Of a DNA stretch of 64,000 bases, positions 44,914 to 54,372 are shown one piece after another. Both the position numbers and the translations under genes were made by a program. Below the pieces are notes generated by a model that was given only the letters and a program-made list of their open reading frames with translations, ran no database searches and was not told the origin of the DNA. The stretch is from Nigrospora sphaerica. Lineage: Eukaryota > Ascomycota > Sordariomycetes > Amphisphaeriales > Apiosporaceae. Every line of letters starts with the position of its first letter. The stretch's first letter is position 1. Location: contig JAGVVL010000002.1 in assembly GCA_018287875.1 (NCBI GenBank), forward strand, positions 7,440,001 through 7,504,000. Reading direction: 5' to 3'.

Positions 44914-46266
44914 TCAGCCCCCTTGCTTTTCCTGCATCTCCACTATGAGGGGGTACACCCGCCCCTCTGAATCGACCCGGGTGAAAGATGTCTTGGAGGA
45001 TGCGGCATGGGTCGCTCGAAGACACTGTTCGGGGGATGTGTAGTTTCTTTGCAAGGCTGGCATCGTTGTCGGTGTCGAGGGGCCAACCATCTGGCTCAGG
45101 GGCCAACCGCGCTTGCGAGCCTCCCGCTCCCGCATCTCGTCGTATGGTCTTCGGTTGCCCGCCCACCACTCGGTCTCGTCAAACCGCAGATTTCCGGGGA
45201 AAAACTCCTTCACGAGCGCCTGGCCCCCGCCGTACGCAACCTCGAAATCCATGATGCCGTCCATGACCTTGTAGCCAACGATGGTTTTGTCGTGCTTGAT
45301 TTGCATGTTCCGCTCTCCGGCAGGTATCTCCACCCCCGCCAGCCAGGCGTTCTGGAACATGCCGAGGGTTCCGACTCCCAGTAAGTACCATGTATTCTCG
45401 CACGCGGCCACGTTTATCAAAAGGATGAGCCAGAGGACCGATTGCACAAAGCAGTTGATTTGCGTCAGGCGGAACCCGAGGGGAAGGCCGTAGAAGGTTT
45501 TGATAAGCCAGCCATCTTCCGAAGTCCCTGGATCCGGTCGGAATTTCTCCCAAGGTTGACACACTCGGGGCGGCTGCATAGCTGACATCTCTTCAAGGTT
45601 TAGACAATGCCCGTTACCACGGATCACAATGATGTTTCTCGACCCATTTCCTGTCGTGAGGGCGAAATTCGTCTTCGAGTCTTGCCGATGAGGTAACTTC
45701 TCTGCCGTCCACTGCGGGAGAAGTCCTGTGATTTGGACTAGTATGGTGCCGGCCGTGGTAATTAGCATAATCCCCCATTGCCCATGAAGCGCGATGGGGA
45801 TCGTGGCTATAAGTAGTTGTAAAGCGGTTGCAATAGCCCCAATAACGTGCGTAATGCACCACGAGAATTGCGTCCGCCCTTTGTTGTTGGGTAAGGTATC
45901 GAAGACGTGTATACGAATACCTGCCGGGACAGCTTCGGGTTCTGCCCGCAAACGGTCCGTTTCGATATCGCGGAGGAGCCGTCCTATGACCCAGTTCCTG
46001 TTCTCCCGAGAGTATCCGGAATTCAGGTTAAACACCTTGGTAGGATAATCAGGGCGCGGGAGAAGCCGGCCCTCGCCGATAATGTTTACTAACGCTATAA
46101 TAGCGTAGGCAACGCAACCGAAAGAGAAGCATACGGGTGTATAAGGCTTGCCTGTTCCCTGGGCAAAGGCGGATTGGACGATGTCTCCGCCGATGACCAT
46201 CAGAATAGTCGAGACATCGGCCGGGTCGTTCCACTGTTCCCCGATCGTTTTGAGCGAGCTGTTCAT
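44914..46266 (-). CDS. Unknown multi-pass membrane protein, 450 aa
   Basis: Intronless frame with about six hydrophobic segments: VSTILMVIGGDIVQSAFA (18-35), FSFGCVAYAIIALVNIIG (47-64), a double segment around HVIGAIATALQLLIATIPI and GIMLITTAGTILVQITG, and INCFVQSVLWLILLINVA plus TWYLLGVGTLGMFQNAWLAGV towards the end. Between them lie an N-terminal soluble patch (YPTKVFNLNSGYSRENRNWV) and a charged C-terminal tail. I have the impression of uncharacterised homologues in other sordariomycetes but cannot name a family. Start chosen at MNSSLKTIG; the frame is open to another ATG at 46338. It lies 1.8 kb upstream of the HET-like gene on the same strand. No transporter motif is visible; do not read it as a transporter. 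Confidence 0.65.
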   Translation of the reverse strand: MNSSLKTIGEQWNDPADVSTILMVIGGDIVQSAFAQGTGKPYTPVCFSFGCVAYAIIALVNIIGEGRLLPRPDYPTKVFNLNSGYSRENRNWVIGRLLRDIETDRLRAEPEAVPAGIRIHVFDTLPNNKGRTQFSWCITHVIGAIATALQLLIATIPIALHGQWGIMLITTAGTILVQITGLLPQWTAEKLPHRQDSKTNFALTTGNGSRNIIVIRGNGHCLNLEEMSAMQPPRVCQPWEKFRPDPGTSEDGWLIKTFYGLPLGFRLTQINCFVQSVLWLILLINVAACENTWYLLGVGTLGMFQNAWLAGVEIPAGERNMQIKHDKTIVGYKVMDGIMDFEVAYGGGQALVKEFFPGNLRFDETEWWAGNRRPYDEMREREARKRGWPLSQMVGPSTPTTMPALQRNYTSPEQCLRATHAASSKTSFTRVDSEGRVYPLIVEMQEKQGG

Positions 46267-47238
46267 AATGTGAATAAAATAGGCGATACCCAGGACCCTT
46301 CTCTGAGCCAGAAAACGACCCCTAGCTGTTAGGCACACTGTAGGGACGGGATGCGGAAAAGAAGGTGTAACAGGTGTGATTCCATTTAGCTACGTACTGG
46401 CGCGCGAGGTTCTACGTACTTACACTTAGGTATTTAGATGAGCTGGGGCCATTTCTGCCTACGTACCTACTCAAGTACATGCCCTACGGTTGTACCCCCT
46501 GTCGCATGGGAAGTACCACAAGCCCTCTCTTTCGGTGCTTTCGGGGGCATTCAGGGTACATCGCGACGCGGTGGTGTGGCAGGGCACCGTCATCTATCCC
46601 ACTTTTGAGACAAGGCATATTCGGTGGGTGCCTTTCCGTGCCATCGGTACGTATTCGTAAGTGGTATGCATGTCAGCTATGCATGTCGGCTATGCCGATT
46701 GATGCTGGATGCGGACTGAGATACGCCTACATATATTGGCTATTGCTGGGCCCGGCCAGGGGGCGGTGACGGGATGCATGTTCAAAGCCAATGACATTGC
46801 GGCCTCGGTCAGTTCCCGGTCGTTGGAGTACCAGCCGCAGCTTGGAAGGGCCATGATCCCAGTAACTGCAGAGCACGCTCGCTTCCCAGCCTCGGAGCCT
46901 CGTCAGTCTTTAGTGGGCCGCACCCACCAAACCAGAGGTAGTCAAGCCGTCTTGACGGACTTAGGGTGTGGTCGACGAGGCAGCGAAACCCATGGGATTT
47001 CAACCCACTCTGTTGCGAGCCCATGCTTCGCGGGCTGAGCGGGCTCGGCGACGGCGGCGGTGCCACCTGCTTCGCTGCGTTGGCAATCCTGGAGGCAATC
47101 TCGTAGGAAGGCGGCCGATAAAAAAGCCCCTACTGAGCGGCTCGCAGAAGCAATTATATGATCTGTTTCGTATTCTTCCGTGGATTCGACCAAGACGCCA
47201 AGAATCCAAACACCTGGGTACCGTCACCTAAGTAAAGC
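46267..47238. other. Intergenic region in the accessory block
   Basis: No gene is supported. AGGTA/TACGTACC motifs lie at 46405-46475. Confidence 0.5.
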
Positions 47239-48269
47239 CTATGTATGTATAGTACCTCCCGCGGTGAGCCGCGGGGCAGCATCGACACGTCCGCTCCCGA
47301 CCCCGGCCCAAGTCGACATTCCTCGCAGTTGCTGGTTGTCCAACTCAAAGCTTTTGGAATACGGATCCAAAGATTTCCCCATTGTTAGTACGCCCACGAG
47401 AGCCGTTATCAATGGCGCGCGGGTTTTTATTTTGAGAAATGTAGAGAGAATGGGAACTTCTATTTTAAACATCCGGTCGAAAGGTTCTGAAAGAATCTTT
47501 GAAGCTTCCGACGGAATAGCTCGACAATATTGTGAAGTATCGGTGTTGATATAACAGATACTGTCTGTTCCAATAGTGATCTTGGGAGGTTGAGAATCCA
47601 GGAGGGGGCTTAGAAATGCCGTCGCTTGGCTAATGAGGCCGGACACCCTTGTTGCAAGATGTGACGCTATGTTATCCACAGGGTTTGGCACGTTGATATC
47701 CGTGACACGACCCGCCACTTCAGTGATACGACTCCATACGTGAGAGTCTGCGTCATCTGTACCAGATGTTCCAAAGGATAGTATGTTGCGTGATCTGAGC
47801 AACGAGGTATCCAGAGTAATGGTGGCTATTCCACTGTCGCGCATTTCACCGTGGAGACAGAAAACAAGAAAAGCAGCGCTGGTAAGTATCACGGCCAACG
47901 TAAAGATGGGGGCCCTTCATGATGGTAATAATGATACGAACAAGATAGAAGGTTTTGTTTTGAATATGTGGAGTATCATGGGCAGGACAGTACAAGAGGG
48001 CCTATGATCGGTTAATATAGTGAACTTTAGTTGGGCGGCCTCCAGAGCCTGGGCACGGGCTTCAACCGAGAACCTGGACTCGCCGAGGCAACGATCATAT
48101 ATGACCAAAATATAAGACCAAGCCAAAGTCATGTTTCTGTACAAACATGAACCATACGCCCCTCTCCAGTTGGAGTTCCAGTAACGGTTCTCTTGCTGGG
48201 CAGTTCGATAACCTGCATATCATCCGTCACGCCATTCAGTTCTTTTCCATCTTTCTTGGTTGATGCCAT
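47239..48269 (-). CDS. Probable membrane or secreted protein gene, exon structure unresolved
   Basis: A 3' exon (from about 47915 to 47239) has a hydrophobic start (ATITLDTSLLRSRN is preceded by AVILTSAAFLVFCL) and an ordered body with NVPNPVDNIASHLATRVSG, ICYINTDTSQYCRAIPSEA, then a second hydrophobic patch ITALVGVLTMG. This frame has no ATG of its own, so an upstream exon is required. A good candidate first exon starts at 48269 (MASTKKDGKELNG, then DDMQVIELPSKRTVTGTP) and ends at a GTATGG donor near 48150. I could not find a set of introns joining the two in frame. It could be a spliced gene with a middle exon or a decayed one. Function unknown; it lies in the same block and on the same strand as the HET-like and membrane-protein genes. 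Confidence 0.4.
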
Positions 48270-48683
48270 GTTACAGGTTGGGACCTGGGAGATAGGCTCA
48301 GGCGCACCTGGCCTGAGCGTCTCACGAACCCCTCACATGAGGCTCCGAGTAGGTCTCTCCATTCGGACGCCAGGCTAGTGGTCAAGACCTAGGAGGGGGG
48401 GCTGAGCAGCGATTCGAACGTTCCGATCCGAACGTTCCGGTCCGGTCTCGCAAGACTTCACGAGACGCTAAGCCCGGCCTCCTGAGGTCGATTCTCTTCT
48501 CTCTTCCCTATCTAGAAAATAAACAGCATTTGGCCCCTTTAATAGTGCTTCAAGGCTCAGCCTCTCACATGCCAGGACTTCTGGCACAGCTTTCACGAAA
48601 AGTGGAAGGAAGAATTTAGCAAATAGGAACACCTCACGATCGGTGCCATTCCTTCCCGTCAAATCCGGGTCATAAGCAACCCA
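48270..48683. other. Intergenic region with 11-bp direct repeats
   Basis: Between divergent frames. CGAACGTTCCG occurs at 48415-48425 and again at 48429-48439; each contains the palindrome GAACGTTC. An imperfect hairpin GTCTCG/CGAGAC follows at about 48446-48467. No tRNA fold could be built. Confidence 0.5.
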
Positions 48684-49109
48684 ATGCCTGTTTCACCATT
48701 TACTGCGGAGATTCATAAGGTTTTACCACAAGCTCCACCACCGCTGGCTGAACGGAGGTACTACAGGTACCATCCACCAATCACGAGGCCGCAGGAGAGG
48801 ATTATTAGTTGGTCGGAGGAGCAAATTAACACACTCCAGGAAGATAATCGAAAGCTACGACAAGAAATCATAAACCAGAAGAAAATGGATTCCGACAGGG
48901 ATCACATCATTGCCATGCCAAGACAACAAAACTACCAGTCAACAGAGGAGCTTCGCCGGCAAAACGAAGCTTTGATCCAGCACACAAACATGGCTGTGGC
49001 CATTCAGAACCCTAAGCATTTGCCTCTTCATAGATTGGCACCCAGCCCATCAGGGAGTTCGGACTGTGGTATCATCGATGATATCATCGAGATATACAAT
49101 ATGATATGA
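48684..49109 (+). CDS. Hypothetical 141-aa coiled-coil ORF
   Basis: A frame with a Pro-rich start (PQAPPPLAERRYYRYHPPI), then a heptad-like helix (SEEQINTLQEDNRKLRQEII) and a second charged helix (TEELRRQNEALIQHTNM). Base composition is much more AT-rich than the housekeeping genes around. I see no domain. It could be a young or accessory gene, or the leftover of a larger one. Support is only the ordered coiled-coil pattern. Confidence 0.35.
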   Translation: MPVSPFTAEIHKVLPQAPPPLAERRYYRYHPPITRPQERIISWSEEQINTLQEDNRKLRQEIINQKKMDSDRDHIIAMPRQQNYQSTEELRRQNEALIQHTNMAVAIQNPKHLPLHRLAPSPSGSSDCGIIDDIIEIYNMI

Positions 49110-51433
49110 CACGAGGGGGATTGCGTGTTATTTGGGTCCATTCCCAAAAAATAGTCGCAAGAATATGTGGTCTGATCGGGTCGGACATCGTAATCCAAGC
49201 TTGTTTCTATGTCATTTACTTTTTCGACTGCTATCTTTCTTGGACGCCAAAGGTCGCCTGTCTGTCGATCTACACAGTTGCTGATTCGAGAAAAGTAGCA
49301 CTTCAGGGAATGTCACACGATCTGTGTATTAAGCTCGTTTGTCCTTGCGGGCATAAGGGTATATTTAGGCGCTATGCTGAAGGCTTGTGAGTACGCGGCT
49401 TTTTCACCATTAGCTGCCTCTGGCTTGCTGGAAGTCCGATGGCTTTGTGTTGGCTTGCGATGGAGTCTATCGCGCCAATGCAGCTGGTATTTGCTTGTGC
49501 GCTTTGGGCCAATTGGAGCACGTTTTCAGTCTTTGTGATACGTAAAGTGGTGTTCGGGTTGGTTTTCAGATGCATGCTGGGTTACACTTGGGTTGCGTGT
49601 ATACTCTGTGTGGGACCAAGGCCATACGTTGCAACTCTTGGCTGATCCAACTTTGAAAATGTAATCAGCTAGAGACCACGACTTTCGAAGAGATGCAGGA
49701 ATTGTGTTCATATGCCTGCGACCTTATGGTCTATCTTTGCTATCCCTTTAGGCTCAGAAAATGGCAAATTTAGTATAGATCCACCAATACAAAGCAGGGA
49801 TTAAGCGAAACCTCCTGTTATAAGCTTTAAATACTATTAAGGCTTGTACTTTTAGTGTGGCGTAAGTAGTCTCTAGCCCCCCAAGCTTAATTTGCGTCTT
49901 TTCATTAGTCTCATTAAAGTTTGGCTAAAATCGCCATTTTCTGAGCCTAAAGGGGATAGACGAGAAACTGCTAAACGAGTCGAACTTCAATAACGAGCCA
50001 CCGAGCTAGCAGACCCGCCCTGAATAAGAGTTCCCCCTGCTTATGCTGCCCACGCAGTGTCCACAGTGCGTTAGTGACATTCACCTTTCGTACGAAGAAA
50101 GAATATTTGAGTATGGTCGGCCGGCTACGAGGAACAGGCATGTCAAGGTACCGGTTCGGGTGAGCAGGAGTCGGTCATATTAGTCCTATTGCTACAGTCT
50201 AGGTTCCTATTCCGTCGGTTCGGGTCAGGCTTGAAGACAGGACGTAGCTCGAAAAGCCACGAAAAGAAGTCATCACGGTCGTGGACTTTTATCTGGACGT
50301 CCTCCGGAGGTCCGTACAGAGCTGACTTAGCAGAACTCCGTCACAAGCCAGCTGGTCCACAGCTGGTTCAGGATGTCACAGGGACCACCCCGTGACAAGG
50401 CATTTCAATAACAAACACTTGGAAGAGCTACACAGCCTTAAGTAGAAAGATATGCCTCTCTGTATGCATACTGAGTGTGTCGAAGGCGGTGTTAAGCTCG
50501 TGGATGTGCATCACTTTCTGAACTATGTGGAAAAAGTTCATGGGGTACGGCTCCAGCCTAAATGCTAGCAGCGTGATGCGTTCGTACGGGACTTGACTCT
50601 TCTTTGCGTCTTCGTTTAGTATGTATTTCGACAAAAGAAAAATCGTTCAAGACGCTCTGAAGACGGCTTGACCAGCTCGGCATCCGGGATATCTTGTTTG
50701 GGTGTAGGTGCACGTGCATGGAAGATGTAACTACAAGAAATGAGACAAACCGTTTAGAGTGATGATGATACGTCTTTTTCCGGTCGAGGAAACGAGGGTG
50801 CCAAAAGTTATATGACCAATCCCAGGCGGTCAGGCAGGCTATTGGGTATCATGATAGAGATCTGTACGTCGGGCCACCAACGAGGCCATCCTGATCGGCC
50901 CGGCTATCTATATCCACTGCTTTTGTGATTCACGAGAAAGAACCATAAAATTGTCGAAAAAGGTCCTTCAAAATTTACTTGTTCTTCATTTGCGCTGCGC
51001 AGTCCTGTACTGCTGCAAGCGTCCTGATATGGCGACGACGAATAGGCTCAAGATGCTCATGTACAAGTAGGAGGTGATAAGGCAGCCAGAATAGAAACAA
51101 AAACAAGACCGTACGCTGATCCGCCCCCGTAGGATATAATGTTTTTGACGAGGTGTAGAAGAATGACAACCGAAAACCACCCTCCGAAATCAGCCAGCAG
51201 CAGACCGACAAACTGTGACCCAAAAAACAAAACCGGCGAGACCCGGTTCATCAAGTGTCGTTAAACCCGTGGCGCGCGCGTGTACGTGTATGTGTGGCGT
51301 GCTTCGGATAGCAGCAAGGTACCACGCACGTAGCATTCGCGCTCCCGTCTTCTTCCACCCCTTTATATTTTTGTGAACCCCCCCAAACATCTTATACGCA
51401 ATTGGTGTTCTGGCTATCGCCCCAGACACGGGC
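49110..51433. other. AT-rich gene-free stretch containing a MITE
   Basis: No gene is supported. The DNA is visibly richer in A/T than elsewhere. It contains the TA-flanked MITE listed separately. Confidence 0.5.
49743..49957. mobile_element. 215-bp MITE with about 30-bp terminal inverted repeats and TA target duplication
   Basis: The left end (49743-49773) begins TCCCTTTAGGCTCAG and continues AAAATGGC. The right end (49926-49957), read on the minus strand, begins TCCCCTTTAGGCTCAG and continues AAAATGGC. The arms differ by a one-base insertion and three substitutions. TA flanks both ends (49741-49742 and 49958-49959). The interior is short, AT-rich and non-coding. TA duplication points to mobilisation by a Tc1/mariner/Fot1-class transposase. 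Confidence 0.8.
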
Positions 51434-51811
51434 TCAGAAGCGGCGCTTGAGCTCAACCCACATGGCGTCACGGCCGGCTCGGGTGCGCTGGACAGCATCG
51501 CAGTTCTCGTGGGCGCGGCGCAGGAGGTACTTTGTGTACATGCCCGTGGAACCCTAGACAATGTACGTGTAGGCCCGCATCTTCTCGATGCGGTCGCGCA
51601 GCAGGTCGGCGCGCTTGACGGCGACAAGCTTGCACGACACCTCGTCTGCCATGCCCATTAGCTGCGCGATGGCCAGCTCACACACGCCCTCCGACGCCAA
51701 CAGCGAGTCCTGCAGCGCCAGCGCCTTGCGCACCGACTCCAGGTTGTGCGACCCCAGCACCAGCGACAGGAGCGGGAACCGTATGTCGGGAGCTGACGCG
51801 GGCGCCGCCAT
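51434..51811 (-). pseudogene. Small gene interrupted by an in-frame TAG
   Basis: From 51811 an ordered frame runs 85 codons (RFPLLSLVLGSHNLESVRKA, then VCELAIAQLMGMADEV and RIEKMRAYTYIV), meets TAG at 51554-51556 and continues in the same frame for 39 more codons (GSTGMYTKYLLRRAHENCDA, ending WVELKRRF) to TGA. Both halves are GC-rich, like real genes, unlike the AT-rich flanks. No intron of plausible size removes the stop. GTC-TAG would arise from GTC-CAG by one C-to-T change, restoring a 125-residue helical protein by inference. I do not recognise the family. Alternatives are stop-codon readthrough or a genuine 85-residue protein. Confidence 0.5.
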
Positions 51812-52438
51812 CGAGTTCCATTCGCGGCGGATCCCTGACCGCGGCTATTGTACAACTGGACGTCGTAAGGTCACTAAGAGGAGGAAAGTGTTGCTGATTG
51901 CTGATAACATGAAATTCAGAAATAGCTTCAGCAATTCTATTCTCAGGAGAAAATAACAGTAGCATTTAGGAAGCCTTGAAATTGACAAGGGTTACGTACT
52001 AGGTAAGCAGCTAACCAAGATCAGAGGTCAAGCCTCTGCATGCAGATCTGAAGCCCTCGAGTTGCTAAGTTAGAAAGAGGCTAGGCTTAGCTTTGAGAGA
52101 GAATAGATTGGTCGCCTATTTACCACAATTTTGTTAACGCCAGTTACTACTCCAGATGGTGGGTACACCGAATAGTACCTTGGGAAACTGAGGACATGGC
52201 GCCCAGTAGCATTTGCATCTTCATAGGCACAACACTATTCCTCCCGTCGTGCTTGAGGTGCAACTAGGCTTGGGACTAGTATGGGCTGCCTTCAGACGGG
52301 CTTGACCAGTCCGCGTGGGTTACTGGCTTCGTCATGGTGGCCTGGTCCATCCCCTCGACCAGTGCCCAGGCTCTCCGTAATGGCAACGACTAGTAGGGGA
52401 TGTGGGCTTCGGGACTGGTCTCCCACCTCTGCACCAAG
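51812..52438. other. Flank left of the Fot1/pogo element
   Basis: No gene is supported. AT-rich in its first half, GC-richer near the transposon. Confidence 0.5.
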
Positions 52439-52440
52439 TA

Positions 52441-52504
52441 AGCTCAAGCATCCCTTGGCGATACAGCCCCTTCGCGAGACAGCGGTTTCAGGGGTGTCTC
52501 GCGA
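52441..52504 (+). repeat. Left 64-bp TIR of the Fot1/pogo element
   Basis: Begins AGCTCAAGCATCCC directly after TA. It contains an internal palindrome: TCGCGAGACA, 13 bases, TGTCTCGCGA. Confidence 0.95.
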
Positions 52505-52557
52505 CGCCTCAAGTGAGGTGACTCGACGATATCTAGCCAACTAAATGGCCTATAACT

Positions 52558-54240
52558 ATGGTGTTAAGCCCGTTCGAACCGTCTGTCTCCGTTCTTTCTA
52601 ATGAAGTTATCCACATGGAGCCCGAGCGCCTAGAACTCATCCTGCAGGAGATCGTCGACGGCAAACCCATCAGAGAAGCCGCCAGACAGTACCACCTCAA
52701 CAAAGACTGGTTATGCCGCCGCATTAAGGGGACATTAACGCGTAAGGAGTATAACACGACGAGGCAGTCGTTAGGCGCATCTCAAGAGCAACAGCTCGTC
52801 CACTGGGTGTTGTTGCAGGCCAGGCTCGGCTGGGCGCCGCCTCACTCTCGCTTCCACTTCTTCGCCTTGGCGGTCCATCGCCAGTCTGGCGGCGAACACC
52901 TCGGCAAACACTGGCATGAGGCTTCTTTTATGCGCCATCCTGAAGTCAAGTCCATACGCTTCACGGGGATTGACTTCCTACGCGTTAACGGTGCGACGCG
53001 CACCAATATCGAGGAGTTCTTTAATCGTCTCGATGACCCAGGCCTTGCGGAGGTGTTGCAGGCCGATACCTACAACGTCGACGAGATTGGCACGATGATA
53101 GGCCTTGGAGATAACCCCTTAGTCATCGGGCCGTCTACGCTGCGCAAGATATACACCATGGACCCTGGCAACCGCGAGTGGGTGACGATATTGGAGTGCG
53201 TCAGCGCTGACGGGCGCGTCTTGCCACCTTTAGTCATCTTCAAGGGCGTCGACGTTCAACAGCAGTGGTTTCAACAGTAAGTCGACGCTCCAGACTTCAC
53301 GAACTGGAAGTTCTGCACCTCCGAAAAGGGATGGACTAACAACGCAATTGCCTTACGGTGGCTCACGGAGGTGTTCATCCCCTTAACGGTTCCTGCGGAC
53401 CGGAAGAGATGGCGACATCTTATTCTCGACGGTCATGGCAGCCACGTCGACGATGCCTTCATGCTGGCCTGTCTAGAAGCCAGAATCTGGCTAGACTTCC
53501 TCCCAGCACACACCTCACACGTCCTCCAACCGCTGGACCTGGGCTCCTTTTCGGTGTTGAAGAGGTCCTACCGAGGGACCTTACGAGAAGCCTGCGCGTC
53601 GAGCCTCACGATGACTCCAGGCAAGCCAGAGTTCCTGCAGGCCTGGAACTTAGCTCGCAAGGTGGCCTTCACGCCTGCTAACTGCGCCTCAGGCTGGAGA
53701 GCAACCGGAATCTTCCCACGGGACCGCAACAAGGCGCTGAACAACAGGTTAGCGAGGCAGCGTGACCAGGACCGTCCGGAGAGGCCTTCAACACCAGAAA
53801 GAAGGCCTCAAGAGATGGATACATTGGCTGCGATAACTGTAGTGACGTTCCAGACCCCTAAGACCTCACGCCAATTAAGTAACATCGTCAGGGACCTGCG
53901 TGGCCTTAACGTGGCCTACTCCACACCAACCTTCCGGTTTTTAACGCGCAAGCTCTGTAAGGCCCTTGACGATAGTTGCATGCAGATCGCCACACTTAAG
54001 CTCGAACGAGACCAGCTGGCAGCTGCATTAGAGCGCCAAAAGCCTCAAAAACGGCGCCGCGTGAAGGCTTCGGCGCAGGAGCGATTTGTAACTATTCAGG
54101 ACGTTAAAAGAGTCAAGAGGGAGATGGGGATCTTACCTGATGAGCCTGACCTTGAATCCGACGGAGAAGGATGGGTAGACCTTGAGGCTTTTGAAGAAGA
54201 AACCGATAGTGAGGCAGAGGAGTGTATTATCGTCTCTTGA
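52558..54240 (+). pseudogene. Pogo/Fot1 transposase with one premature stop
   Basis: A DDE-superfamily transposase of 560 codons interrupted only by TAA at 53278-53280 (codon 241, after DVQQQWFQQ). The same frame continues with VDAPDFTNWKFCTSEKGWTN. The order is: Psq-type helix-turn-helix (about 25-60, LELILQEIVDGKPIREAARQ), CENP-B-type second helix-turn-helix (about 75-145), then the catalytic domain. D175 (YNVDEIG), D291 (LILDGHGSH) and D327 (LQPLDLGSF) fit a DD35D triad. The C-terminus is a Leu/Lys-rich coiled coil followed by an acidic tail. TAA would come from CAA by C-to-T in a CpA context. An inner ATG at 52615 is an alternative start. The CAGTAAGT at the stop looks like a splice donor, but no matching intron preserves the conserved residues. 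Confidence 0.9.
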
Positions 54241-54306
54241 ATATAAATAGCTAGTTCCCAGCTGGTCTGATTGAGGAGATATCCGTCTTTTCGGTGGCCG
54301 AAGGCT

Positions 54307-54370
54307 TCGCGAGACACCCCTGAAACCGCTGTCTCGCGAAGGGGCTGTATCGCCAAGGGATGCTTGAGCT
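54307..54370 (-). repeat. Right 64-bp TIR of the Fot1/pogo element
   Basis: Exact reverse complement of 52441-52504, followed by TA. It has the same internal TCGCGAGACA/TGTCTCGCGA palindrome. Confidence 0.95.
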
Positions 54371-54372
54371 TA

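Larger units (their letters stand above)
52441..54370 (+). mobile_element. Fot1/pogo-type DNA transposon, 1930 bp
   Basis: Bounded by two perfect 64-bp terminal inverted repeats and by TA on each side (52439-52440 and 54371-54372), the target duplication of the Tc1/mariner superfamily. It encodes one pogo-type transposase. The size is as for fungal Fot1 elements (about 1.9 kb). The identical TIRs imply recent insertion, yet the transposase has one premature stop, so this copy looks non-autonomous but could be moved by a sister copy. Confidence 0.95.

Noticed and set aside
48405..48480. tRNA gene suggested by GTTCGAATC on the minus strand
   Set aside because: No acceptor, D or anticodon stems could be formed; the match belongs to an 11-bp palindromic repeat.
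53275..53285. Intron in the transposase starting at CA|GTAAGT
   Set aside because: The sequence directly after continues the conserved catalytic domain in the same frame, so a point mutation is simpler.
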